Made by a program: the position numbers and the translations under genes. Under the pieces are notes generated by a model, which saw only the letters and a program-made list of their open reading frames with translations, searched no databases and had not been told where the DNA came from. From Rhizobium grahamii CCGE 502 (GTDB lineage: Bacteria > Pseudomonadota > Alphaproteobacteria > Rhizobiales > Rhizobiaceae): a stretch of 64,000 bases of DNA. Location of the stretch: positions 424,434 to 488,433 of the forward strand of contig NZ_AEYE02000014.1 in assembly GCF_000298315.2 (NCBI RefSeq), written 5' to 3'. Shown piece after piece: positions 1-8,075 of the stretch (its first letter is position 1; each line of letters starts with the position of its first letter).

Positions 1-26
1 CCTGCAACAGCAATCGGAGAGTACCC

Positions 27-995
27 ATGGATAAGGTCGTTACGCTTCTCGCCCCAGGCGGCATCGAACACTTGCAGGTTTCGGAACAGGCGCCCCAGGC
101 GCCCGGTGCAGACGAGATCCGCATCCGCCATGACGCGATCGGCATGAACTTCCTCGATATCTACCACCGGCGCGGGCTCTACGCCTTGCCGGCCTATCCC
201 GCAATACTCGGCGTAGAAGGCGCCGGCACCGTCGAAGCCGTGGGGAGCGCAGTCGCCGGCCTGAAGCCCGGCGACCGCGTCGCCTATGCCGGCGCACCGG
301 TTGGCGCCTATGCTGCAACACGCCTCCTGCCGGTATCCCGCGCCGTTCGCCTGCCCGCTAGCGTCCCGTCAAAGGTCGCGGCCGCGTCCATGCTGAAGGG
401 GCTGACGGCCTACATGCTGCTGACGAAAACCTATCGTATCGAGCCGGGAACCATCGTGCTGATCCACGCCGCGGCCGGCGGGCTTGGAAGCATTCTCGTG
501 CGATGGGCAAAGCATCTCGGCGCCACCGTCATCGGAACCGTAAGCTCGGAGGAGAAGGCCGATCTCGCCCGCAGCTACGGCGCGGACCATCTGATCGTCG
601 GTCGCGACGCCGATGTCGTCGCTGCGGTTAAGGCGCTCACCAAAAACGGCGGCGTCGACGTCGCCTATGACGGCATCGGCGCCGACATGCTTGCAAAATC
701 CATCGCATCCGTCCGTCCGTTCGGCGTCGTGGCGACGATCGGACAGGCGGGCGGGCCGATCCCGCCTGTCGCCGTCGACGCGCTTCGCCCCGGAAAATCG
801 CTGACGCATCCAAGCATCATGGCCTACATCACCGACACGTCCGCGTACCTGGCGGCGACCGAGGTCGTCGTCGAAATGCTGGCAGCTGGCATCACCGCAA
901 CGATCGCCCGCGAATACGCGCTGGAGGAGGCTGCAGAAGCTCAGCAATTCCTCGAAGCGGGACGTGCCGCAGGCAGCCTGATTCTTGTTCCATAG
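27..995 (+). CDS. qor: NADPH:quinone oxidoreductase (zinc-free MDR family)
   Basis: A 322-residue medium-chain dehydrogenase/reductase of the quinone oxidoreductase type, expected to reduce quinones with NADPH in the cytoplasm. The N-terminal GroES-like half carries the typical GVEGAGTVEAVG segment and GDRVAY. The nucleotide-binding half begins near residue 145 with the AAAGGLGS loop, the NADPH-binding variant of this family. No structural or catalytic zinc cysteines are visible, which separates it from alcohol dehydrogenases. Length is normal (about 320-325). The ATG at 27 has a CGGAGAG ribosome site 6 bases upstream. Followed on the same strand by the lactate dehydrogenase after about 75 bases. 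Substrate not predictable. Confidence 0.9.
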   Translation: MDKVVTLLAPGGIEHLQVSEQAPQAPGADEIRIRHDAIGMNFLDIYHRRGLYALPAYPAILGVEGAGTVEAVGSAVAGLKPGDRVAYAGAPVGAYAATRLLPVSRAVRLPASVPSKVAAASMLKGLTAYMLLTKTYRIEPGTIVLIHAAAGGLGSILVRWAKHLGATVIGTVSSEEKADLARSYGADHLIVGRDADVVAAVKALTKNGGVDVAYDGIGADMLAKSIASVRPFGVVATIGQAGGPIPPVAVDALRPGKSLTHPSIMAYITDTSAYLAATEVVVEMLAAGITATIAREYALEEAAEAQQFLEAGRAAGSLILVP

Positions 996-1071
996 GCGAG
1001 GAAAGAGATACACAAAGCCTCGGAAATCATGTTAAGGGCCATGGCGTTACTCAGATGTGAAAGTCTTATCC

Positions 1072-2214
1072 ATGGCCACGCCTCTCACGATCGCCGACCT
1101 GAAAACCCTCGCCCAGCGCCGTGTCCCGAAGATGTTTTTCGACTATGCGGATTCCGGCGCCTGGACGGAGTCGACCTACCAGGCGAATGAGAGCGATTTT
1201 GCCAAGATCAAGCTGCGCCAGCGCGTGCTCGTCGACATGACGAACCGCACGCTGGAGACGACAATGATCGGCCAGAAGGTTTCGATGCCCGTCGCCCTTG
1301 CGCCCACAGGTTTGACGGGCATGCAGCATGCTGACGGCGAGATGTTGGCCGCTCGTGCAGCGGAAGAAGCGGGCGTTCCGTTCACCCTGTCGACGATGAG
1401 CATCTGCTCGATCGAGGACGTCGCCTCGGTCACGACAAGACCCTTCTGGTTCCAGCTCTACGTGATGCGCGACAAGGATTTCGTGCTGAACCTGATCAAC
1501 CGCGCCAAGGCGGCAAAGTGCTCGGCCCTGGTGCTGACCGCCGACCTGCAGATCCTCGGCCAGCGCCACAAGGATCTGCGAAACGGCCTCTCGGCGCCGC
1601 CGAAGTTTACGCCGAAGCATATCTGGCAGATGGCAACGCGCCCCTTCTGGTGCCTGGACATGTTGCAGACGAAGCGCCGCACTTTCGGCAACATCGTCGG
1701 CCATGCCAAGAACGTCTCCGACCTCTCCTCGCTCTCCTCTTGGACGGCTGAACAGTTCGACCCGCAGCTCTCCTGGGCCGACGTCGCCTGGATCAAGGAG
1801 CAATGGGGCGGCCCGCTGATCATCAAAGGCATCTGTGACGTCGAGGACGCCAAGGCCGCAGCAGAGACCGGTGCCGACGCCATTATCGTCTCCAACCATG
1901 GCGGTCGCCAGCTTGACGGCGCTCCCTCCTCGATCAGCATGCTGGAGCCGATCGTCGATGCCGTCGGCCACAAGATCGAAGTGCATCTGGACGGCGGCAT
2001 CCGCTCCGGTCAGGACGTGCTGAAGGCAATCGCCCTCGGCGCCAAGGGCACCTATATAGGCCGCCCCTTCCTCTACGGCCTCGGCGCCATGGGCAAGGAA
2101 GGCGTGACGCTGGCGCTTGGCATCCTCCGCAAGGAGATGGACATCACCATGGCACTCTGCGGCAAGCGCGACATCAACGAGGTCAACTCGTCGATCCTGC
2201 TAGGCCGTCAATAA
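1072..2214 (+). CDS. lldD: L-lactate dehydrogenase (FMN-dependent)
   Basis: FMN-dependent alpha-hydroxy-acid dehydrogenase, 380 residues, oxidising L-lactate to pyruvate and passing electrons to the quinone pool from the inner face of the membrane. The family signature SNHGGRQLDGAPSS near residue 273 holds the catalytic His and the substrate Arg. The N-terminal FDYADSGAW and the ALAPTGLTGM flavin-binding stretch are also present. The ATG at 1072 is chosen because homologues begin just before the TIADLKTLAQRR segment. A GTG five codons upstream (1057) is possible; neither has a strong ribosome site. A glycolate or mandelate oxidase relative is the alternative, but overall similarity is to LldD. 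Confidence 0.9.
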   Translation: MATPLTIADLKTLAQRRVPKMFFDYADSGAWTESTYQANESDFAKIKLRQRVLVDMTNRTLETTMIGQKVSMPVALAPTGLTGMQHADGEMLAARAAEEAGVPFTLSTMSICSIEDVASVTTRPFWFQLYVMRDKDFVLNLINRAKAAKCSALVLTADLQILGQRHKDLRNGLSAPPKFTPKHIWQMATRPFWCLDMLQTKRRTFGNIVGHAKNVSDLSSLSSWTAEQFDPQLSWADVAWIKEQWGGPLIIKGICDVEDAKAAAETGADAIIVSNHGGRQLDGAPSSISMLEPIVDAVGHKIEVHLDGGIRSGQDVLKAIALGAKGTYIGRPFLYGLGAMGKEGVTLALGILRKEMDITMALCGKRDINEVNSSILLGRQ

Positions 2215-2266
2215 GAACCCATTCGGGTCGCATCCGAACAAACCTGACGGCGCAAGGCGCGTCGCC

Positions 2267-2623
2267 CTAGCTACCGCGATAGGTCGAATAGCCATAGGGT
2301 GAGATCAACAGCGGCACATGATAATGCGCGCTGAGGTCGGCGATGCCGAAGCGGATCGGCACGAGATCCAGAAACGCCGGGTGCGGCAACGCGACGCCCA
2401 TCGCGCGCAGATAGTCGCCGGCGTGGAAGAGCAATTCGTAGGTTCCCACCTTGAAGCCATCGCCAACCAGGATCGGGCCGCCGTCGACGCGGCCGTCGGA
2501 ATTGGTCCGCACGGTCTTGATGTGGTGGCGAAAATCGCCGTCCAGCTGGAAAAGATCGATCCGCAATCCCTCTGCCGGCCTACCGGAAGCAGTATCGAGA
2601 ACGTGCGTGGTCAGTCCGGTCAT
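2267..2623 (-). CDS. uraH: 5-hydroxyisourate hydrolase
   Basis: Transthyretin-like protein of 118 residues that hydrolyses 5-hydroxyisourate to OHCU, the first step after urate oxidation. It shows the family hallmarks: N-terminal [14 protein letters not shown] with the active-site His, a central Arg in [29 protein letters not shown] at the end, and the C-terminal YRGS tetrapeptide that defines the enzyme against true transthyretins. Its ATG overlaps the stop of allA (ATGA), so the two are translationally coupled. Last gene of the purine operon read leftward; convergent with lldD. Confidence 0.95.
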   Translation of the reverse strand: MTGLTTHVLDTASGRPAEGLRIDLFQLDGDFRHHIKTVRTNSDGRVDGGPILVGDGFKVGTYELLFHAGDYLRAMGVALPHPAFLDLVPIRFGIADLSAHYHVPLLISPYGYSTYRGS

Positions 2624-3120
2624 AGGCTCGGCTCGCTGATAATATACGGGGTTTCGAAAAAGTACTCTTCCAGATTGTTGCCCGGGCCGTCGCGGTCGAC
2701 GACGAGGAAATCGCTGGCGGCGCCGAGCGACATCAACGGATGGTGCCAGACATTGCGGCGATAGTTCACGCCCTGATCGCCACGCGCGAGGAACACGCGG
2801 GGACGACCGGGCCTTCCGCCCTCGTCCTCAGAGGCGACGACGAGGTAGGGCCGACCCGAGATCGGCGAAAAGCTCTGACTGCCGAACGGATGCCGCTCCA
2901 TCATGCCGATTTCATACGGAAACGCTCGCGGTTGACCCCGAAAGAGATTGATGATGACGCGCGCGCCCTCGCCGACGGCTTCGGCGGCCGCGAGCGCATG
3001 GAAACGTTCCGTCGTGCCGTTGTTGATATAACGCATCGTCGCCGGATCGGCTTCGACCACATCACCGAACGGCGAAAAGGCGGATTTGGTTAGGGCAAGG
3101 ATGTCGAGGAATTGAGGCAT
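2620..3120 (-). CDS. allA: Ureidoglycolate lyase
   Basis: AllA-family enzyme, 166 residues, splitting ureidoglycolate into glyoxylate and urea late in allantoin breakdown. Recognisable blocks are FSPFGDVVE at the start, [29 protein letters not shown], and [14 protein letters not shown], which carries the metal or substrate-binding histidines of this cupin-like fold. Length matches the family (about 165). The ATG at 3120 is taken rather than in-frame upstream starts because the protein homology starts there and AAGGCGA lies upstream. It lies 4 bases from the HepT-like stop, so it is probably read from the same transcript as the toxin-antitoxin pair. Confidence 0.92.
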   Translation of the reverse strand: MPQFLDILALTKSAFSPFGDVVEADPATMRYINNGTTERFHALAAAEAVGEGARVIINLFRGQPRAFPYEIGMMERHPFGSQSFSPISGRPYLVVASEDEGGRPGRPRVFLARGDQGVNYRRNVWHHPLMSLGAASDFLVVDRDGPGNNLEEYFFETPYIISEPSL

Positions 3121-3124
3121 GTCG

Positions 3125-3487
3125 TTATTCGCCTTGGATGCGCCAATGGCGTATCGACTGAAGCTGGGAGATAAGGTCCGCCAGATCGCGTCTGACCGTA
3201 CCCCAAATGGCAGAAAGATCGGCACAGTAGTAGCCGTGCACAATTAGATTCCGCATTCCCTTTATCTTTGACCAAGGAAGTTCGGGATGATCGCGAATGA
3301 AATCTGGGTGGCTCATGCCAATACGAGCCGCCGCCTCACCCAAGAGAACCAGCGACATTGTCACAGCGAGTTGGGTTCTGACATCCGTCAGAAAGGCGCT
3401 TTCGGTCATATCGTCGGTTAGCGTACGTGCCTGCTCGGCCGCCTCCTGCATACGATCGACGTACTCCACCAGCCGTTCTACCGTCAT
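3125..3487 (-). CDS. HepT-like HEPN toxin (DUF86)
   Basis: A 120-residue HEPN-domain protein of the DUF86/HepT family. The RNase-type motif R-x4-H-x-Y is intact as RNLIVHGY (Arg79, His84, Tyr86), preceded by the amphipathic helix LGEAAARIG. In characterised HepT/MntA pairs the HEPN protein is the toxin and is neutralised by AMPylation of the tyrosine in this motif; that this pair works so is inference. The ATG overlaps the stop of the upstream nucleotidyltransferase gene by 4 bases, the usual arrangement. It sits inside a purine degradation operon with no other module genes. Confidence 0.85.
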   Translation of the reverse strand: MTVERLVEYVDRMQEAAEQARTLTDDMTESAFLTDVRTQLAVTMSLVLLGEAAARIGMSHPDFIRDHPELPWSKIKGMRNLIVHGYYCADLSAIWGTVRRDLADLISQLQSIRHWRIQGE

Positions 3488-3774
3488 ACCACGATCGCTT
3501 CCGAGAGAACGCGTTCGCGTATGCTGTCCGGCAGCCCTCCGGGTGTTACAAGATCGACCTCTAAACCGAGCTTTTCCTTCAATTCCTCCAGCAACCCACC
3601 AAGATCGAATAGAGTTGTGCCGGGCAACGTATCGACCAGAATATCCAGATCGCTGTCCGGCCGATCCTCACCGCGCGCGACCGAACCGAAGACACGCGGG
3701 TTCGCCGCGTTGAAGCGCTTCGTGGCTTCGCGGATCGCCTGCCTGTTCTTCTCCAGCACTTCCGAAGGTTTCAT
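3484..3774 (-). CDS. MntA-like minimal nucleotidyltransferase antitoxin
   Basis: A 96-residue minimal nucleotidyltransferase. The polymerase-beta-type signature G-S-x10-D-x-D is complete: GSVARGED at residues 30-37 and SDLDILVD at 41-48, with Asp42 and Asp44 as metal ligands. Such proteins pair with HepT toxins and AMPylate them. The start at 3774 (MKPSEVLEKNR) fits homologues; an in-frame ATG 13 codons upstream is possible and no good ribosome site precedes either. Overlaps the HepT-like gene by 4 bases and begins about 50 bases after uraD. Confidence 0.85.
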   Translation of the reverse strand: MKPSEVLEKNRQAIREATKRFNAANPRVFGSVARGEDRPDSDLDILVDTLPGTTLFDLGGLLEELKEKLGLEVDLVTPGGLPDSIRERVLSEAIVV

Positions 3775-3826
3775 GACGCAACTATAAGTCACGGATGCAA
3801 AAGAGAAAAGCACCAGGAATCTTGCG

Positions 3827-4324
3827 TCAGCGTCCCGGCAGCATAGTTTCCAGCCGCAGGAACGCGATGCGCTCGACCTGAGCGGTGGCCGTTTCGAACT
3901 CCTCGTCGCTCGTATTGCCGATGCGCTTTTCGAACGCCGCCAGAATATCGTCCTTGTTCAAGCCCTTCACAGCAATGATGAACGGAAAGCCGAACTTCTC
4001 GACATACGCGGTATTAAGCTCAGTGAAACGGTCGTGCTCCTGCGCATTCAGCCGGTCGAGCCCGGCACCCGCCTGCTCCTTCTTGCTGTCCTCGGTCAAT
4101 TCACCTGCGATCGCGAGGCGTCCTGCAAGATCGGGATGGGCACGCAGCACTCCCAGCCGCTCCTCCGGGCTCGCCGCCCGGAAGATGGCAACGAGCGCCG
4201 TGTGGACACGATCAACCGTCAATTCGTCACCGACGAAGCCATCATCATAGGCACGTTCGGCAATGAATGGCGAATGTTCAAAAACACCGCCATAGCGCGA
4301 TACGAACTCGTCACGCGAAAGCAT
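3827..4324 (-). CDS. uraD: OHCU decarboxylase
   Basis: 2-oxo-4-hydroxy-4-carboxy-5-ureidoimidazoline decarboxylase, 165 residues, producing S-allantoin from OHCU. The catalytic histidine lies in the conserved LRAHPDLAGRLA block near residue 62, followed by LTEDSKKEQAGAGLD and the C-terminal GFPFIIAVKG motif. Length is typical. Its ATG overlaps the puuE stop as TGATG, so translation is coupled. UraD and UraH act consecutively; here they are separated by the toxin-antitoxin pair and allA. Confidence 0.94.
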   Translation of the reverse strand: MLSRDEFVSRYGGVFEHSPFIAERAYDDGFVGDELTVDRVHTALVAIFRAASPEERLGVLRAHPDLAGRLAIAGELTEDSKKEQAGAGLDRLNAQEHDRFTELNTAYVEKFGFPFIIAVKGLNKDDILAAFEKRIGNTSDEEFETATAQVERIAFLRLETMLPGR

Positions 4325-5247
4325 CAGATCGTCTCCGGCTTATGGTGGGCATGCCAATGTTGCGCGATCTCGAGACGCCTGGGGATCCACACCTTATCGT
4401 GCTTCAGCACGTACTCCATGAAGCGCTTCAGCGCCGCAGCGCGGCCAGGACGACCAACGAGGCGGCAATGCAGACCGACGGACATCATCTTCGGGCTGCC
4501 GGCCTTGCCTTCTTCATAGAGCGTATCGAAGGCATCCTTGAGGTAGGTGAAGAACTGATCGCCCGAGTTGAAGCCTTGGGGCGTCGCGAAACGCATGTCA
4601 TTGGTCTCGAGCGTATAAGGGATGATCAGGAACGGCTCGTCATCGACACCTTTCACCCAGAACGGCAGGTCGTCGGCGTAAGAGTCGGAGGAATAAAGAA
4701 AACCGCCCTCCTCCATGACGAGGCGCAGCGTGTTGTCGGAGGGCTTGCCTTGGTACATCCCGTAGGGGCGCTCGCCGGTCAACTCCGTGTGCAGGCGCAC
4801 GGCTTCCTGGATATGCTTGCGTTCGACGTCTTCCTGAAAGTCCTTGTATTCCAGCCAGCGGTACCCGTGGCTGGCGATCTCCCAGCCAGCCTCCTTCATG
4901 GCCGCGACCGCCTCCGGGTTGCGGGCCATGGCAAGTGTTACGCCATAGACGGTCGCCTGAACCTTGAGTTCCGTGAACATCCGCCACAGGCGCCAAAAAC
5001 CGGCGCGCGAGCCATACTCATAGATCGATTCCATGTTCAGGTTGCGCTGGCTCGGCCAAGCGGCGGCGCCGACGATTTCCGACAACAAATTTTCAGAGGC
5101 CGGATCGCCATCGAGAATGCAGCTTTCGCCGCCCTCCTCGTAGTTGATGACAAACTGGACTGCCACACGCGCATCGCCCGGCCACTTCGGATCGGGCGTA
5201 TTGCGTCCATAGCCGACGAGATTGCGCGGATAAGTCTCGGATACCAT
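4324..5247 (-). CDS. puuE: Allantoinase, PuuE type (polysaccharide-deacetylase fold)
   Basis: A 307-residue metal-independent allantoinase of the PuuE class, converting allantoin to allantoate. It opens with YPRNLVGYGRNTPDPKWPG, then VAVQFVINYEEGGE, and SIYEYGSRAGFWRL, all diagnostic of PuuE rather than of chitin deacetylases. The NodB-type HxxxH metal site is not visible: the equivalent stretch reads SHGYRWLEY. The ATG at 5247 is chosen for its strong AGGAAGGTGA ribosome site; a longer in-frame frame exists but lacks one. Stop codon overlaps the uraD start. Confidence 0.94.
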   Translation of the reverse strand: MVSETYPRNLVGYGRNTPDPKWPGDARVAVQFVINYEEGGESCILDGDPASENLLSEIVGAAAWPSQRNLNMESIYEYGSRAGFWRLWRMFTELKVQATVYGVTLAMARNPEAVAAMKEAGWEIASHGYRWLEYKDFQEDVERKHIQEAVRLHTELTGERPYGMYQGKPSDNTLRLVMEEGGFLYSSDSYADDLPFWVKGVDDEPFLIIPYTLETNDMRFATPQGFNSGDQFFTYLKDAFDTLYEEGKAGSPKMMSVGLHCRLVGRPGRAAALKRFMEYVLKHDKVWIPRRLEIAQHWHAHHKPETI

Positions 5248-5346
5248 GAAATCACCTTCCTGAACGTCGGCGAAACGGTAGCATCCGGAGACGGAATGTC
5301 GAGACGGAAAGTACGCAACAGAGTTTTGCCATTGCGGCACAAAGCC

Positions 5347-6069
5347 TTAGGCCAGCGCCGGAACACGATCCCTCCGGGCGCTGACTTTGCCCATCGGGTG
5401 CAACGAATGCACCCGAAACGGTCCGCCATTCCCCTCTTCGATCATCAAGGCAACGTTGGCAACCTTGACGGGATCGGCAAGCACTGGCTCGAAGACGTTG
5501 CGAAGCGCGTGTTCGACCCGTGGGATATCGCAATGACTGACAGGGCCGGTCAGCGGCATGTGAAACCGAAACTCGTCCATCACATAGGGGCTTCCCCAGC
5601 GGTGCAGATTAGCGAACTGCGCCGCCGACAGACCGCCCGGATCCGTCCGCTCGATCTCGGCTTCACTCAGCGGCGCGCGGAAGCGGTCAAACTGCTGAAT
5701 AACCGAAGAGGCAAGGTAGTGGACGTGCTCGCAGGGCAGCGACGGAGCGAGACTGTAGAATGAACCGAGCCGCGCCACCTCCAGCCGATTGATGTGAAAT
5801 GGTGTCAACGTGCCGCAGAAGCGCATAAGATCACGCAGAAGTTGCGCCTCCGTCAAATCAGCGGCCAGGCGGAAGGGGGCCTTCAGGACGCCATGAAAGC
5901 CGTAGCGGCGAGGCATCGCCGTATGGAAGGCGATTTCGTGAATACTCAGGCCGCGAATCGCGGTTGGCTCAACCACCTCGCCGGAAAACACGTTCCGACC
6001 CAACCAATTTGCGGCCACATGCGAGAGCGGATCGCTCGCAGCGGGCGTAAAGCAAATGGCGTAGCGCAT
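5347..6069 (-). CDS. DUF1045 protein (2H phosphoesterase-like)
   Basis: A 240-residue DUF1045 protein, a family of the 2H phosphoesterase/RNA-ligase-like superfamily best known next to C-P lyase genes in phosphonate clusters. The first histidine motif is in RRYGFHGVLKAPF and the second in DEFRFHMPLTGP. The second reads H-M-P-L-T, where the superfamily usually has H-x-T/S, so catalysis may be altered. The ATG at 6069 follows GGAGGAGATTTG, a strong ribosome site. About 100 bases upstream of puuE on the same strand, so it probably leads the purine operon. No phosphonate genes are nearby; its role here is unknown. Confidence 0.75.
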   Translation of the reverse strand: MRYAICFTPAASDPLSHVAANWLGRNVFSGEVVEPTAIRGLSIHEIAFHTAMPRRYGFHGVLKAPFRLAADLTEAQLLRDLMRFCGTLTPFHINRLEVARLGSFYSLAPSLPCEHVHYLASSVIQQFDRFRAPLSEAEIERTDPGGLSAAQFANLHRWGSPYVMDEFRFHMPLTGPVSHCDIPRVEHALRNVFEPVLADPVKVANVALMIEEGNGGPFRVHSLHPMGKVSARRDRVPALA

Positions 6070-6181
6070 CAAATCTCCTCCGTAGACAAACCGCGCCGCC
6101 CTCCGTCGGCACCGCGATTGCGCTAGCTGATAGGTGATTTGCGTGACAGATTGACGAAAGGCAGGAAATGCTAATTCACGT

Positions 6182-7360
6182 TTAGCGTGAAGCCACATGA
6201 ATGTGATGGGCAAGCAGGAAGCTTTCAGGCAGCGCAAAGGGCGGCTGCAGGTCGGCCGCGAGATGGACGGCAGCCCCCGCCAGACGGTGCGCCAGGCCGA
6301 AGCTGACCTTGAAGCCACCAGTCAGTGCGATCAGACTACCGTGGTCGAGGTGTACGCCGATCATCGGATCGCGATCGATCGCCTTCGGTCGCAAGCCGGC
6401 CCAACGTTCAAGCACAGGCGCTCCTTGCAAGGCCGGCACCAGTTGTCCAGCCGCTTCAAGCAACCCATCAAGCTGTCCATCGGTCGAGAACGGCTCGTCG
6501 AAGCGATTCTCGCTCGTACTACCGACCGCGACGTGACCGCCCTCGTGCGCAACGACATACAATCCATCACGAAAAATCGTCGGCATGGACGGATCAACAT
6601 CGACCTTCAAGAGCGCCGCCTGCCCCTTGACCGGCTGGCCAAGCGGTTTCGCAAGACCGTGGGAGCGGCGCCCCAGCAACGGAAAGGATTGATGGCCGGC
6701 TGCGACAATGCAGCGGCCGAAAGCAATCTCACCTCTGGGGGTCACTGCTGCGTTGCGGTCAAGATCGAGATCATCGACCGCAAGGTGCTCGACAATCCGC
6801 ACATGCCGAGCATCGCGCAACGCGGCCGCCAGGACCGCGATGAGGGAGCGTGGGGCTACTCTGGCGGCAAGCGTGTCATAGACAAAGCCGCTTTCGCCAG
6901 CCGCGGTATCGATCCAGGTCTCCTGGGGAGGCCTGTCGAGCACATGCCAGTGGAAATGCCGCTCCCCCGCTATCCAGCGCGCTTCCGCGTCCCGCGAATG
7001 GCCAAGAGCGATTTCGCGCAGGTGCGGCTTCGGCAGTGGGATGAGGCGCCCCGAGCGTCGGTAGCCGGCGGAAAGGCCGGTCTGCTGTTCCAGAACCGCG
7101 ATCTCGGCTTCCAATGAAACCAGGGAATCGAACTGAAACTGCTTCTTCGCATTCCATTTGTCCGGCATATGCGGCATCAGCGCGCCGAGCAGGCCGCCAC
7201 TGGCGCCTTGGCCAAGCCTTCCGGCATCGATGAGCAATGTATCGATGCCCAGACGCTCCGCCTGAACCGCCGCCCACAACCCCATGATCCCACCGCCGAT
7301 GATCAGCAGCGCGGTCGATGATTGACCGGAAGGCAAGGCCGGACTATCGGCTTGTGGCAT
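6182..7360 (-). CDS. FAD-dependent oxidoreductase, probable MnmC oxidoreductase-domain homologue
   Basis: DAO-family flavoprotein of 392 residues. The FAD-binding Rossmann motif IIGGGIMGLWAA starts near residue 19, followed by the acidic end of strand two (LLIDAGRLGQGASGG). The C-terminus has the DAO block WAGLRPKAIDRDPMIG and a second glycine-rich FAD contact, ALTGGFKVSFG. Its start codon overlaps that of divergent mnmD. In E. coli the oxidoreductase that turns cmnm5(s2)U34 into nm5(s2)U34 is fused to that methyltransferase, so I infer this is the unfused partner. A generic amino-acid or glycine oxidase is the alternative. Confidence 0.65.
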   Translation of the reverse strand: MPQADSPALPSGQSSTALLIIGGGIMGLWAAVQAERLGIDTLLIDAGRLGQGASGGLLGALMPHMPDKWNAKKQFQFDSLVSLEAEIAVLEQQTGLSAGYRRSGRLIPLPKPHLREIALGHSRDAEARWIAGERHFHWHVLDRPPQETWIDTAAGESGFVYDTLAARVAPRSLIAVLAAALRDARHVRIVEHLAVDDLDLDRNAAVTPRGEIAFGRCIVAAGHQSFPLLGRRSHGLAKPLGQPVKGQAALLKVDVDPSMPTIFRDGLYVVAHEGGHVAVGSTSENRFDEPFSTDGQLDGLLEAAGQLVPALQGAPVLERWAGLRPKAIDRDPMIGVHLDHGSLIALTGGFKVSFGLAHRLAGAAVHLAADLQPPFALPESFLLAHHIHVASR

Positions 7361-8075
7361 GACAGATACGGATCCTGAACACAGTGCTGGCGCCCATCAG
7401 CCGCTTGAATGGCGCGACGGCGATATGCCCTATTCACCGGCCTTTGGCGACCACTTTTATTGCCAGACCGACGGCCGGCTGGAATGTGGACACGTCTTCC
7501 TCGCCGGCAACGGCCTGCCGCAGCGTTGGCAGGACCAAAGCCATTTCCTGATCGGTGAGCTCGGCTTTGGTACGGGTCTGAACTTTGCTGAGACATGGCG
7601 GCAGTGGAAACTCAACCGGCTCGACGGGCAGCGACTGCACTTCATGTCGTTCGAACTCTATCCGATGCGGCGGCGGGAAATCGACCGCGCGCTTTCGCAC
7701 TGGGGCGAAATCGATGCCGAACGGCTGGCCTTGACCGCGGCCTGGCCGGAAACACCAACGGCAACCGTCTCCTTACGACTGGATGAACAGACGTCACTCA
7801 GCGTCGTCCGCGGCAATGCCCTCGACGAGGTCGGAGCTGCTCAGGCAGGCTTCGATGCGTGGTATCTTGACGGCTTCGCCCCATCGCGCAATGCCGACAT
7901 GTGGTCTGCGGAACTGATGCGCCTCGTCTATGAAAAGTCAAGGATCAACGGAACCTTTGCGACTTATGCGGCCGCCGGTTTCGTCCGGCGCAACCTAATC
8001 GCGGCGGGCTTCACCGTCGAACGCCGCAGCGGCTTTGCGGGAAAGCGCGAGATGCTCTGCGGCATCAAGTCCTAG
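7359..8075 (+). CDS. mnmD: tRNA (5-methylaminomethyl-2-thiouridine)-methyltransferase MnmD
   Basis: A 238-residue stand-alone homologue of the MnmC methyltransferase half (COG4121), making the last methylation of mnm5s2U at the wobble base of certain tRNAs with S-adenosylmethionine. Visible signatures: N-terminal LEWRDGDMPYSPAFGDHFY, the SAM loop IGELGFGTGLNFAETW near residue 66, and AWYLDGFAPSRNADMWS. The ATG lies on a CATG palindrome shared with the start of the divergent oxidoreductase, leaving no intergenic space. Its 3' end overlaps the 3' end of the histidine kinase gene by 11 bases, tail to tail. Confidence 0.87.
   Translation: MTDTDPEHSAGAHQPLEWRDGDMPYSPAFGDHFYCQTDGRLECGHVFLAGNGLPQRWQDQSHFLIGELGFGTGLNFAETWRQWKLNRLDGQRLHFMSFELYPMRRREIDRALSHWGEIDAERLALTAAWPETPTATVSLRLDEQTSLSVVRGNALDEVGAAQAGFDAWYLDGFAPSRNADMWSAELMRLVYEKSRINGTFATYAAAGFVRRNLIAAGFTVERRSGFAGKREMLCGIKS

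Noticed and set aside
4267-5763. A 498-codon plus-strand frame opposite uraD, puuE and DUF1045
   Set aside because: It runs antisense to the purine degradation genes and shows only their complementary codon pattern.
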